Shown here one piece after another: positions 36,606-46,200 of a stretch of DNA of 64,000 nt. The DNA lies in the NCBI RefSeq assembly GCF_038957035.1, contig NZ_CP152412.1, forward strand, positions 6,630,501-6,694,500, in the 5' to 3' direction. Position 1 is the stretch's first letter. Each line of letters starts with the position of its first letter. The notes beneath the pieces were generated by a model, which saw only the letters and a list, made by a program, of their open reading frames with translations, ran no database searches and was not told the DNA's origin. Position numbers and translations under genes: made by a program. This stretch comes from Bradyrhizobium sp. B097 (lineage in GTDB: Bacteria > Pseudomonadota > Alphaproteobacteria > Rhizobiales > Xanthobacteraceae).

Positions 36606-39344
36606 GTGCGCGAGGTTGGCATGGATGCAACGGCGTCGCTGTTTGATGGCTTCTTTCTGGTTGTCGACATCAACGAGCGGCGTCTCGATTGGAGCGTCTA
36701 CGGCTCGCGGCAGACGGGCTTGGGTGCGGAAGTTACGAAGAATATCTCGTCGCAGGAGAGCAGCGTGGAACCCAACTACTACGATCCATTCAGCACGGAA
36801 ACTTGGATGCAGCAATACGCTGCCATGCAAGATCAGCAGCGGGTGATGCAACAATCGGGCAATATGCCGGTAGCTGCAGGGGACTTTGAGCAGCAGCTGG
36901 AGCGCTTGCAGCTCAATTCGCCTGATACAAGCTCCGCAGAGTCAGGTTCACCAGATGCTCGCCCTGCAGCGGCGCAAAGAAACCAGCGTCATCATGTCGG
37001 CGGCTCGATGCGTGGGCCATCGCAGTCCAGCGCGTGGGATGACCGGTTCGGCGGAGCGCGCCATAGCGTAGACATGCCTCACGCCTACCTTAGTGGTACG
37101 GCTGTGGGCACATTTCAGTCTGACTTAGGTGACCGGCTGTTCAGCAGCACACGCTACACGGCCCCATCGCAACCGCAGCCTGTCGCGCCAACAGGGGAAA
37201 AAAAGAGCCGTGGACTGTGGTCGCGTGTTAAGTCTGGTATTGGCAAAGCCTTCGAGGGGAATCGACGCAAAATGCCGTTCGGTGGCCCGGAGCCGGACGT
37301 CGTCTATTCAGAACTTCGCATCGATTACTTCAAGCGCGGCCGCCCGTCCGATGCGGACGGAAGTCTCATTGAAGAATTCAAGCTGGCATTGGGCCGGGAG
37401 AACAGCTGCCGCACGACCATTCAGAACCACGTCGCCGTGCTCAAACTTTTCAGCGAGTTCCTTCAATCCAAAGGGGTGACGCTGGGGGATGTGCTTGGTG
37501 ACGGTGATCTGATGCAAGCGTTTAGGGAAGGATTTCTCAAAGTAGCGAGCAGCAATAGCAGGCAACGTTTGGGTGCAGCATTGGGTGCGCTCCAGCGATT
37601 CCGCGCCGGAACCCTCGCATCCGCCCCGGGGAGTCAGCCAATGCATCCCCAAGACGGTCGCCTTATCGAGCAGTTCGCGGCCGCACTCCGGGCGTACGAA
37701 GTTGATCCCGACGGTACCATCGGCCGAGGGACCGGAAGGGTTCCGGATGGAACCATTAGGAAAAATTTGGCGGCTCTTAAGGGGTTTGCTCGTTGGCTCC
37801 GGGTAGAGAACAGGGAGCCCATGTCAACCCGGGCTTTTAACGAGTCCGCGTCACTAGCTGCCGAAATCGAGGAGTACATTGCAGGCGATGGAGAGAGGCG
37901 TGCCCGTCTCAGGTCGGCACTGTCTCATCTCCGGAGGCTCGGGCCTCAGGGCCTCCAAACGGTCGGTCCCGGGCCCCGCTTGATGGGGCGCCAATTAACG
38001 AATCCTTATCCCGACGACGCCCTCATGATCGATGGCCTGGCCAAGGATGCCCTGCGCAAACTTGGACCCGGCGCCACGCGCGAACAGAAACATCAGATCT
38101 CCCGCATATCGTCCTCGCAACGTGGGTTTAGTGACTGGCTCCAAAGAGAGCGTAGGGGGAGCATAGCGAGCCGGCTCAACGGTACTCCTCAGCAGGAACG
38201 GTCGTTGAAAGCAGATCACAAGGACTTCGCCGAAGTCACGGGGCTGAGAAGCGGCGGAATGAATGATCTTCGGAAATACCTCATGGTCGTCGAGGTAAAT
38301 AGGGCGCTCGGATTGCCTGCCGGCGTGCGTTCACCCGCCGGGGAGGACGCTCGGCGGTCCCACTCGATCCCGGAATTTTCCGCTCCACAAGACACCCCGA
38401 GCGCAGGGGCCTGGGACTGGCTCGGCGACCAGCTGCAGGAACCCGCCTCGCAACGCAGGGCGTTTGACGAGCTTTCCTCAGCAGGCTCAGCGAGCTCAAG
38501 TGCTTGGGATTTTCTCAGGGGGGAGCTGGAGCAACCTGCGTCGCCATCTGCTAGGGCTTCGTCGTCAGACATCTACCACGGCCTTGGCACTCTGGTCGAT
38601 TTGCCCTCCACACCACACGAGCTGCGTGAGGATGCTCAATATGCGCCGGTGTTTCCGGGTCTGCCCCATGATGCTCAACTCGGGGCATTGGATCCGACAT
38701 CCTCCCTCCACGCCCGCAACCCGCTCCTCCGCTCCCGCAATCGGTTGGACCTTGACCCCACGGATTGGCTGCGCGACGAGCATATCCAGGCTGACTATGA
38801 GCTCTTGGGTCAGGAATTGCAGAACACCAATCCAGATCTCGCCGCCCGGACGCGCTTCGTCGATCCCCTCGTAGCCCATTATCATTTGCGCTTGGGCACC
38901 GAGAGCGTTGCGCGCCCTGCATTCCAACACATCGTCCGAAATCGCAATGGTGACGATACAGCCGACTTCCTGTTCCTGCCAGTGAACGACGCCAGCGCTA
39001 CGGATCCCAATCTCCGTGGCGGCCATTGGTCTCTGCTACTCGTTGATCGCCGCGCGCGGCAAAGCCCGGTTGCCTATCACTACGACTCGAGCGGGACCTT
39101 CCACAGCGCCCTTGCAGCACAGCTCGCAGAAAGGTTGGGCGCCAATCTGCTGCCAGTCAGCATGGCCCAGCAGCAGAACGGCTATGATTGTGGCGTGTTT
39201 GTGGTGGACGGCACGCGGGCTCTAGTTAGACGAATTGCACAAGGACAGCGGCAGCGGGCAACTGTGATACTGGACCTCAACGACCTCGTCGTTGACCGGC
39301 AGGCACTCCTGAATCGACTCAGGACTCATCCCCAGTGGCGCTGA
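36606..39344 (+). CDS. NopD/XopD-like type III effector with C48 (ULP1) SUMO-protease domain
   Basis: 912 residues if begun at GTG 36606. GTG 36766, with AGGAG 7 nt upstream and reading MEPNYYDPFST, is a plausible alternative. The N-terminus is Ser/Gln-rich. Three helical repeats of about 100-130 residues between about residues 245 and 560 resemble the core-binding fold of tyrosine recombinases (for example TIQNHVAVLKLFSEFLQSKG and TIRKNLAALKGFARWL). Two short repeats follow (GAWDWLGDQLQEPAS, SAWDFLRGELEQPAS). The C-terminal protease has H807 (GGHWSLLLVD), D827 (HYDSSG), Q857 and C862 (QNGYDCGVF). This fits NopD of Bradyrhizobium, which removes plant SUMO. A tts box lies upstream. Confidence 0.87.
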   Translation: MREVGMDATASLFDGFFLVVDINERRLDWSVYGSRQTGLGAEVTKNISSQESSVEPNYYDPFSTETWMQQYAAMQDQQRVMQQSGNMPVAAGDFEQQLERLQLNSPDTSSAESGSPDARPAAAQRNQRHHVGGSMRGPSQSSAWDDRFGGARHSVDMPHAYLSGTAVGTFQSDLGDRLFSSTRYTAPSQPQPVAPTGEKKSRGLWSRVKSGIGKAFEGNRRKMPFGGPEPDVVYSELRIDYFKRGRPSDADGSLIEEFKLALGRENSCRTTIQNHVAVLKLFSEFLQSKGVTLGDVLGDGDLMQAFREGFLKVASSNSRQRLGAALGALQRFRAGTLASAPGSQPMHPQDGRLIEQFAAALRAYEVDPDGTIGRGTGRVPDGTIRKNLAALKGFARWLRVENREPMSTRAFNESASLAAEIEEYIAGDGERRARLRSALSHLRRLGPQGLQTVGPGPRLMGRQLTNPYPDDALMIDGLAKDALRKLGPGATREQKHQISRISSSQRGFSDWLQRERRGSIASRLNGTPQQERSLKADHKDFAEVTGLRSGGMNDLRKYLMVVEVNRALGLPAGVRSPAGEDARRSHSIPEFSAPQDTPSAGAWDWLGDQLQEPASQRRAFDELSSAGSASSSAWDFLRGELEQPASPSARASSSDIYHGLGTLVDLPSTPHELREDAQYAPVFPGLPHDAQLGALDPTSSLHARNPLLRSRNRLDLDPTDWLRDEHIQADYELLGQELQNTNPDLAARTRFVDPLVAHYHLRLGTESVARPAFQHIVRNRNGDDTADFLFLPVNDASATDPNLRGGHWSLLLVDRRARQSPVAYHYDSSGTFHSALAAQLAERLGANLLPVSMAQQQNGYDCGVFVVDGTRALVRRIAQGQRQRATVILDLNDLVVDRQALLNRLRTHPQWR

Positions 39345-39555
39345 TGGACCTGGCTTGAGCGGCTCGTGCCGACACAGATTGTGAGGCCGCCGGGAACGAG
39401 ATCCTCAGAGCGACGACGACCTCGCTTCCTCTTTGAGGGGCGACCGCTCCATCGGTCGAGATGCGTCCTGTTCCAACGCGTCGATCAGCTGGCGAGGAGC
39501 CGGTTGATCGCCGCGACAACGAGACCAGCCGCTGGCACGGCATTTGAGGCGAGCT

Positions 39556-39641
39556 GGTAACGGTACACATCCTGCCTGAGAGATTGTGGGCTTTCAGAGC
39601 TCTCCCCTTCGATCCGATGGCTTAGGTATCCGTCCGGGGAA
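39556..39641 (-). promoter_or_regulatory. Partial glycine riboswitch aptamer cut by an IS4-type element
   Basis: On the minus strand the segment carries ATCGAAGGGGAGA and AATCTCTCAGGCAGG, the core and 3' P1 strand of a glycine aptamer. The matching 5' GGAGAG strand is missing where the IS end abuts at 39642. No intact downstream gene is seen in 39345-39555. Confidence 0.55.
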
Positions 39642-41219
39642 GCTTACGATTACCCACATTTTGAGTCAGAGTTTCGCGCCCGTTGCGATATCGATGAGTC
39701 GCGATAATCCGCGCCACATGATCAGATTCCCTGGTGGCGGATCGTTGGCGCGGGCGAGATAGCCGCCGAGCCTGGCGATCTTGATGAGATAATGCGACAA
39801 TGTCTTTCGTTGTGTGCTGACTGGCTTCTTGTCTTTGACGAGCCGATCAAGCAATTGGATCTCAGCTTTGGTCAGCACAAATTCCGGTGAGGCATTTGGC
39901 GCTGAACGATTGAGCATCGTCATCCAAAAAATGCGCCAGCTCACAATGCAGAATACCGAGATCAGATTCGTCAATCGCTGAGCAGTCCGCAGTTGCGAGT
40001 CCTCTGCCCTACATCCGGATTTGAGTATCTTGTGGAAGACCTCGATCTTCCATCGCAGGGAATACCATTCGAGTTTCTCGATCGCATCCCCGCGCGATTG
40101 CACCGGAAGATCGGTCAGGAGTTTCCATTCAATCTTCTTTCTGTTCTTTGGCGTTCCTCTTTCGTCAGCGTGGATCACTGTCAAAGTCAAAGCTGGATAC
40201 CGCGACTGCTTGCCTATCGGCGGTAGAATACGGATTTTACGATACCGGATTTCAAGAACAGCCTGGTCTGGATTGCCCTTGCTATCCTGGACTTCGATCC
40301 GATGGAGACCTTTGACCACGACCTCGTCCATTATCGTTGCAACGGTATGGTCGCCATCGCCTGCCAGGCGATTGACACAGGTCCTTACCAAGAAATGCGT
40401 TCCAACCTCTTGGGCGGCGCAAAACAATTCATAAATATCGGCCTCACGATCACCGATATGGATGCACTGCGATGGCTCCTCGAAAAGCTCCGTGGATTGC
40501 TTGAGGTTCTCCAGCCACCGAATGCTCTCCTTGGTTTCAATAGGGATCCGTGTCAGGTTGACCTCGCGCCTGAGCGCAGCGACCCCTCTGAATTTCTTTC
40601 TGGTCCAGAACTTCACGGCGCTGAGCCCCAGTGGAATCCCCTCGAGGGTCACCGCAAGGCTCGAATGCATCAATATTCCGCATGTCGTGTATGTTTGGGG
40701 TTTTCCGTCCAATCTTCGAGAATTGCTTTTGGGGATACGCTTAATCATCCCGATCAGATCCGGGCGCTCTCTTTGATAGGTGAATTCGGTCGTATCATGC
40801 AGGACAAGAACAGGCCCTTTCGCGGCCGCGATACGTTCCCGCGTCGATTTAAAATGACCAGACAGGATGTCGGCCTCGCTTACCCGTTCATTGGAGAAAA
40901 AACGATAGGCCGCCTTGGTGTTCGTCCAGTCTTGGCAAACCATCGGAATGCTCTGTCCGATGTCTCCACCAATCTGCTTCAGCAGCATGCGAAATCTCTC
41001 GCCAAGTTGAGCGTCCTGGAATTCGCACAGCGCAGCTTCACGGTCAAACCAGGTCACCGCGTCAGACGCCAACCGATGCGCCTTCTCATCCCGGGCGCGT
41101 GAAGTCAGTCCCATAGAGCACCTCTTCTCGAATCAGGTGCCCATCAAAGAATCACAAGTGATTCTGGCGACTCAAGTTTTCCGACTCACTGCACCTCAAA
41201 AAATGTGGGTAATCGTAAG
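39642..41219 (-). mobile_element. IS4-family (IS50-like) insertion sequence, 1578 bp
   Basis: The ends are inverted repeats beginning CTTACGATTACCCACATTTT. One intact transposase gene fills the element. The flanks (left CCGGGGAAG, right TTCGTCGTA) do not form a target duplication. The right end sits inside an ISNCY-type transposase gene whose missing part is not found at the left end, so the left flank has been exchanged or deleted. Confidence 0.85.
39666..41114 (-). CDS. IS4-family transposase (Tn5/IS50-like)
   Basis: 482 residues. The DDE core includes VLHDTTEFTYQR with the first Asp, HIGDREADIYELF with the second Asp, and the Y(2)R(3)E(6)K-type segment LEWYSLRWKIEVFHKILKSG with the Glu. 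The N-terminal MVCQDWTNTKAAYRFFSNE is typical of the IS50 group. The frame is complete and the element's ends are present, so it may still be active. Confidence 0.88.
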   Translation of the reverse strand: MGLTSRARDEKAHRLASDAVTWFDREAALCEFQDAQLGERFRMLLKQIGGDIGQSIPMVCQDWTNTKAAYRFFSNERVSEADILSGHFKSTRERIAAAKGPVLVLHDTTEFTYQRERPDLIGMIKRIPKSNSRRLDGKPQTYTTCGILMHSSLAVTLEGIPLGLSAVKFWTRKKFRGVAALRREVNLTRIPIETKESIRWLENLKQSTELFEEPSQCIHIGDREADIYELFCAAQEVGTHFLVRTCVNRLAGDGDHTVATIMDEVVVKGLHRIEVQDSKGNPDQAVLEIRYRKIRILPPIGKQSRYPALTLTVIHADERGTPKNRKKIEWKLLTDLPVQSRGDAIEKLEWYSLRWKIEVFHKILKSGCRAEDSQLRTAQRLTNLISVFCIVSWRIFWMTMLNRSAPNASPEFVLTKAEIQLLDRLVKDKKPVSTQRKTLSHYLIKIARLGGYLARANDPPPGNLIMWRGLSRLIDIATGAKL

Positions 41220-42613
41220 TTCGTCGTAGACGTACTGTTCGGATAGGCTCCAGGATATTCCACCTGCAACCGGGAGAGCAGTTCGCTGCCAGTCCGCCAG
41301 GGTTCGACTTCAAACCATTTTCGCAAATCTGGCGTTGCCCTGATGAGCGGGTCGGGACGTCGCCGGCTTCTCTTCGCTTTCACGATTGGCCGATCCGTCG
41401 GTCGCATAGCTCCGTCCTTCCAGGCGGTTCGTAGACTTGCCAGAAAGAGATCAATCGATTGCGATGCCGCAGCAGGATTGACGATTGGCTGGGTATCCGC
41501 AAGCGCCGCGAGGCGTTCCTGCGCGCCGCGGATATCGCGCAACAACGCGACCGGGTCGAGAGCGGCATAGATTTCTTGGAGATGGGCGCGAACCGCGTCG
41601 GGCGTTCGGGCGTCGGCGACTAAGCGCTGGTGTGGTGTTGCCGGCGCGCTGTATGTCTTGCGCACACGCGCCCCGTCGCGCTGCTTGACTATCAATTTGA
41701 ACGAGGGTTGGAAGAAGTTCACGAACAGCCGCGCCGATCGATAGAGTTCAGCCAGCAGCTTGGCCGCTTCCAGGCCCTCGAACCGACGATAGCCAACCAT
41801 CCTGCGCACGATGGCGCCGTTCTTCTGCTCGACGAACGCCTGGTCATTCTTTCGGTAGGGCCGGCAACGCGTGAAGACGATGTTGGCCGCCTCGCAGTAG
41901 GCTTTCAGCGTCTCGTTCATGAACACGGTATCATTGTCAGTATCGAGGCCGAGCAGCGCAAAAGGTAATTGTTTGCGCAATTCCGTCAGCACGGTGCTCA
42001 ACAGCGTCTGTTCGCGCACGATCAGAGGAGCGCACTCCGTCCAGCCGGTAGCAATGTCGGTGAGCACGAGGGTCTGGATGAAGCTGCCGCGCGCAGATGG
42101 ACCGCTATGCGCTACAAGGTCGGCCTCGACGAATCCCGGCGCCGGATCATTCCAATCTGCCGACGTCCGTATTGGAACACTGCGACGCAACGAGTGCGTC
42201 GCGTGCCGCCGGCGCTTGCGACCTAATTCTTCTCGGACCCGCACCAATGCGCGGTCGATCGTCGCCGCGCTCATCGCCAAGAGTTTGGCGCGGATCTCGG
42301 GGGCAAGGTCGAGGTGGCCGTGCAGTTCCATCGCCTCAATCAGCGCAGGCATCAACGCCTTCAGCCGCTTCCCGCAGATCCGGTCTGACGCCTCCCAAAG
42401 GAGCACGAGCGCGTTGTGTTCTGCCTCATTATAGACTCGACGTCGCGCCCGTCGGCCTGGGCGTGCGTCTTCCTGACCTCGAAGTAGTCGCATCGCATGC
42501 TTGCGATGGCATCCGGTGATGTCGACGAACTCGTCCAATATCCGCGCCTTCTTCGCGCGATCCGAACGCCGATAGCGCGCGCCTGCTGCCGCCGTCAGTT
42601 CCTTCCGCGTTGC
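41186..42613 (-). pseudogene. ISNCY-type integrase-core transposase, 3' end replaced by IS4 element
   Basis: Started at MATRKELTAAAGARYRRSDR, with an N-terminal helix-turn-helix (LDEFVDITGCHRKHAMRLLRG). The rve-like core has GFVEADLVAHSG, LLGLDTDNDTVFMN and the Glu in KNDQAFVEQKNGAIVRR. The last codons (LRLPTFFEVQ) are the translated inverted repeat of the neighbouring IS4-family element, showing that the native C-terminus was lost by its insertion at 41219/41220. Confidence 0.82.
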
Positions 42614-43275
42614 CATGCTTAGCCACCCCATCTTCGCCCCCGCTCGTTCCCGATCCAAGGGAGCAATTTACGTGAGGCAACGGCTCAGCATCTGGTAACA
42701 ATTAGGGCGAGGCAATGCGGGTCTCACCTTGATCGCCGCCGCCCACGGGAGACCCTCGCGGCTGCTGGATGAACAAGAGGCAGGTCAGTCAGCTTGCCGT
42801 CAGCTCGCCTACCTAAATTGCCCCTAAAAGAATGGACCTGAACACGCCTCGGCACAGGCGCTGCTCCGCTCTCGCTCCCAATCCAATCGAAAGGTCTGCC
42901 CAGGGATGGATTGCCGTTAGCGATTGCCAAGGAGGCCGCTCAGTTCAGCAGAGTCCTTTTGGCTGATTTCGATCAAAAGGGGTACTTAAAATTGGACCCA
43001 TCCCACAATTGCATGCAGTGTTTGCCTCGATGTTTACAGCGACGCATCGGCGGGAAAATACGTCAGTGAACAGGTCTGAGATCTTCGAGGTTTTCGATCT
43101 GGCTCGGCTAGTCGGCCGTCACGTCCAACGGTCCATCGTCTGGCACAACGAGGTGATCTAGCGGTGTCAGCCTCTCAGCCCTCCCTTTATGAACTGTTCG
43201 GCGGGGGTCGTCAGGGCCGCATCTACGCACCGAATACTATAGCGAACACATTCTCGCCTGCATCGGGAAGCGACT
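42614..43275. other. Upstream region of the first SKWP effector gene
   Basis: It contains the 5' flank of the ISNCY-type element, the tts box at 42788-42815 and about 460 bp of leader. No gene is recognised between the tts box and the TTG start at 43276. Confidence 0.5.
42788..42815 (+). promoter_or_regulatory. tts box upstream of the first SKWP-repeat gene
   Basis: GTCAGCTTGCCGTCAGCT matches 14 of 18 core positions of the rhizobial tts box and is followed by CGCCTACCTA, matching the CC...CCTA tail. It points towards the giant gene that starts 460 bp downstream, with no other gene between. Confidence 0.65.
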
Positions 43276-46200
43276 TTGACGAACATTAGCGGACGTGGCC
43301 GGTCGGGCGCGTCGGGATCGGAAGCCGACGGCACTGAGGGCGCACACGGGGGTCGTGCTGAATTGGATTGCCTTCCCGGAGAAGGAAGCCAATCGTTCAG
43401 TTCCGTCCTGCAGCAGATCCGTTCTGACCCTCAACAGTCCGGTACGCCAACTCGGGAAGCAAACTCCTCGCGTTCTGGCGATGAACGTTGGCGGGCTGAT
43501 CGAGCACCCGGAAGTTCGCAAACAGGTGCGCCCGGTCCCCCTGGGGAATCCCTACTGCCTGAAGCAGGGAGGCGTATCGAAGATAGCCTTCATGAGCGAC
43601 CTAATAGATCTTATCGTGACGCGCTAGATCGAGGAGCAAGCTCCTCGCCTTCCCTCGGTGAATCCTGCCGTACCGATCAAGGACAAGGGAGCCCGCAAAC
43701 GGACGCACCCGCACGACGTAGGCAATCCGTACCCGATCGCACGGTTGGACCAGGAACGCCGCGTAGCGGCGAAGTCGCCGCTGCGAGCGTCAAGGGGCAG
43801 CCTTGCAGATCTGATCGTGATGCGCCAAATCGGGGAATGACCTCGGCGCGTTCTGGCGGCGAACATCTGCGAGACGATAGAGGTAGCCAATCTGGATCTC
43901 TGAGTGGCGGACCAGGAACGCGGCGCATCGACAATGTAGCTTGCTACAGCGCGCACGGTGCAAGCGCGGAGCGACATAGACATGCAGAACTTGACAACGC
44001 AAGATTTCGTGAGGCGGTAGTAACTATCGATCGCGCTTGTCGGGCCCACGACCTCTATACGTTTTCAACCGCTGTGGTGCATTATACAAAACCGAGGCAT
44101 CCCAAGCAGCTGAAGATGCCGCACTTGGCAACCTTCCTGCAAAGGGCTGCGACCCATTTCAAAGATGAATTCGTCCCACGCTGGGAGGACGATGTCCGCA
44201 GCGGAAAGTCATGGGGGTACGCTACGACATGCAATGCCGTAAGCCGGCCGGCCGAAGGTCGGCTAGGTAGGAAGGCCTCCGAGGCCATGGCAGAACAACT
44301 GTCGCGGCTTGATGACCGTCTGATGAAGGAAGTCGAGCCGAAAGCGCTTTCGCTTTTCGCTTTGTCATTCGGCCGTCACCCAGACTCGACGACCTGCGGC
44401 CACGCCACAGTCGCGATCGCGAATGAAATTCTTGGCCCCGATCGACGTGCCGACCGGCTCTCAAACTATAATAATCAGGACCTGGCGAACCTGGTGAACG
44501 GCTTTAGCAAGTGGCCGGACAAGACGACTTGCGGCCAAGCCACAGTCGCGATCGCCAATGAAATCCTTGGCCCCGATCGGCGTGCCGACCGGCTCTCAAA
44601 CTTTAATAACCAGGAGCTGGCGAACCTGGTGAACGGCTTCAGCAAGTGGCCGGACAAGACGACCTGTGGTCAAGCCACCGCTGCAATTGCCGGTGAGATT
44701 CTTCGCCGCCGCACCGATACTAATGACCGGTTCTCCGGTTTTACGCCGCAGGAGCTGGCGAACCTGGTGAACGGCTTCAGCAAGTTGCCGGACAATCCGA
44801 CCTGCGGCCAAGCCACAGTCGCGATCGCCAATCAAATCCTTGGCCCCGATCGACGTGCCGACCGGCTCTCAAACTTTAATAACCAGGACCTGGCGAACTT
44901 GGTGAACGGCTTCAGCAAGTGGCCGGACAAGACGACCTGTGGCCAAGCCACAGTCGTGATCGCCAATCAAATCCTTGGCCCCGATCGACGTGCCGACCGG
45001 CTCTCAAACTTTAATAACCAGGAGCTAGCGAACCTGGTGAACGGCTTCAGCAAATGGCCGGACAAGACGAACTGTGGTGAAGCCACCGCCGCAATTGCGG
45101 GTGAGATCCTTCATCGTGCCAGCCAGCTCTTCCACTTTATTCCACAGCACCTGACGAATCTGGTGAACGGCTTCAGCAAGTGGCCGGATGATCCGACCTG
45201 TGGCCAAGCCACGCTCGCGATCGCCAATGAGATCCTTCGTTCCGACCGGATCTCAGACTTTAATAACCAACGCCTGGCACAACTGGTGAACGCTTTCAGC
45301 AAGTGGCCGGACGATCCGACTTGTTGCCAAGCCACGGTCGCAATCGCCGGTAAGATCGGCGACAACGACCGGCTCTCTGGCTTTAATGAGCTGCAGCTGG
45401 CGAACCTAGTGAATGCTTTCAGCAAGTGGCCGGAGGAGCCGGCGTGTGGTCAAGCCACGATCGCGATAGCCCGTAAGATCGGCGACAACGACCGGCTCTC
45501 TGGTTTTAATGAGCTGGAGCTGGCGAACCTGGTGAATGCTTTCAGCAAGTGGCCGGGAGAGACGAACTGTGGTCAAGCCACCGCCATAATTGCCGGGGAG
45601 ATCTTTCACCGTGCCAGCCAGCTCTCCCGCTTTAGTCCGCAGCAGCTGGCGAACCTTGTGAATGGCTTCAGCAAGTGGTCGGACGAGGCGGCGTGCCATC
45701 AAGCGATCATAGATGTTGCGCGCGAACTCGGTTCAGGAGGACGGCGCTTCGGTGAATTCACAACGCCTCAGTTCGGCATGATTGCCAATGCTCTAGGGCG
45801 AGGCTTCATGAAGGCGGAGGAAAGTGGAGAAATTGCGGATGCCACTCTGCTGAAGGATCGGTTGCACCGGCTGGCCCATTACCTACACTATGCAAATGAT
45901 CGGCTCAAGCAAGCCGATGTTCTAAATATCGCTGCCATTTTCAAGGCACTGGGTAAGGCCCGACTGTTCGACGATCTTGGTTTGCTCGCACCACCAGGCT
46001 TAGCTCGACTCGAGGAGTTGCTTCGTCATCCAGAGTTTGCCACCGGAAACAATCTCGAAACCCTCGGCCACCTCTGCGCCGCTCTGCTGCCGCTGGCCCG
46101 CAGTCCACAGAAGCCGCTGCGCTGGCACCGCAGGCAAGCCCTGAACTTGCTGAACGACCTCCAACCAGCCGTGGAGCAAAAGATCGAGGCGCATCTCAAA

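Noticed and set aside
43166-43193. GTCAGCCTCTCAGCCCTCCC as a tts box nearer to the first SKWP gene
   Set aside because: Only about 10 of 18 core positions agree. The element at 42788 is clearly better.
44347-45771. Regularly spaced DNA repeats that could suggest a CRISPR array
   Set aside because: The unit is about 129 bp, lies in frame in a continuous coding region, and the spacers are not unique. These are protein repeats.
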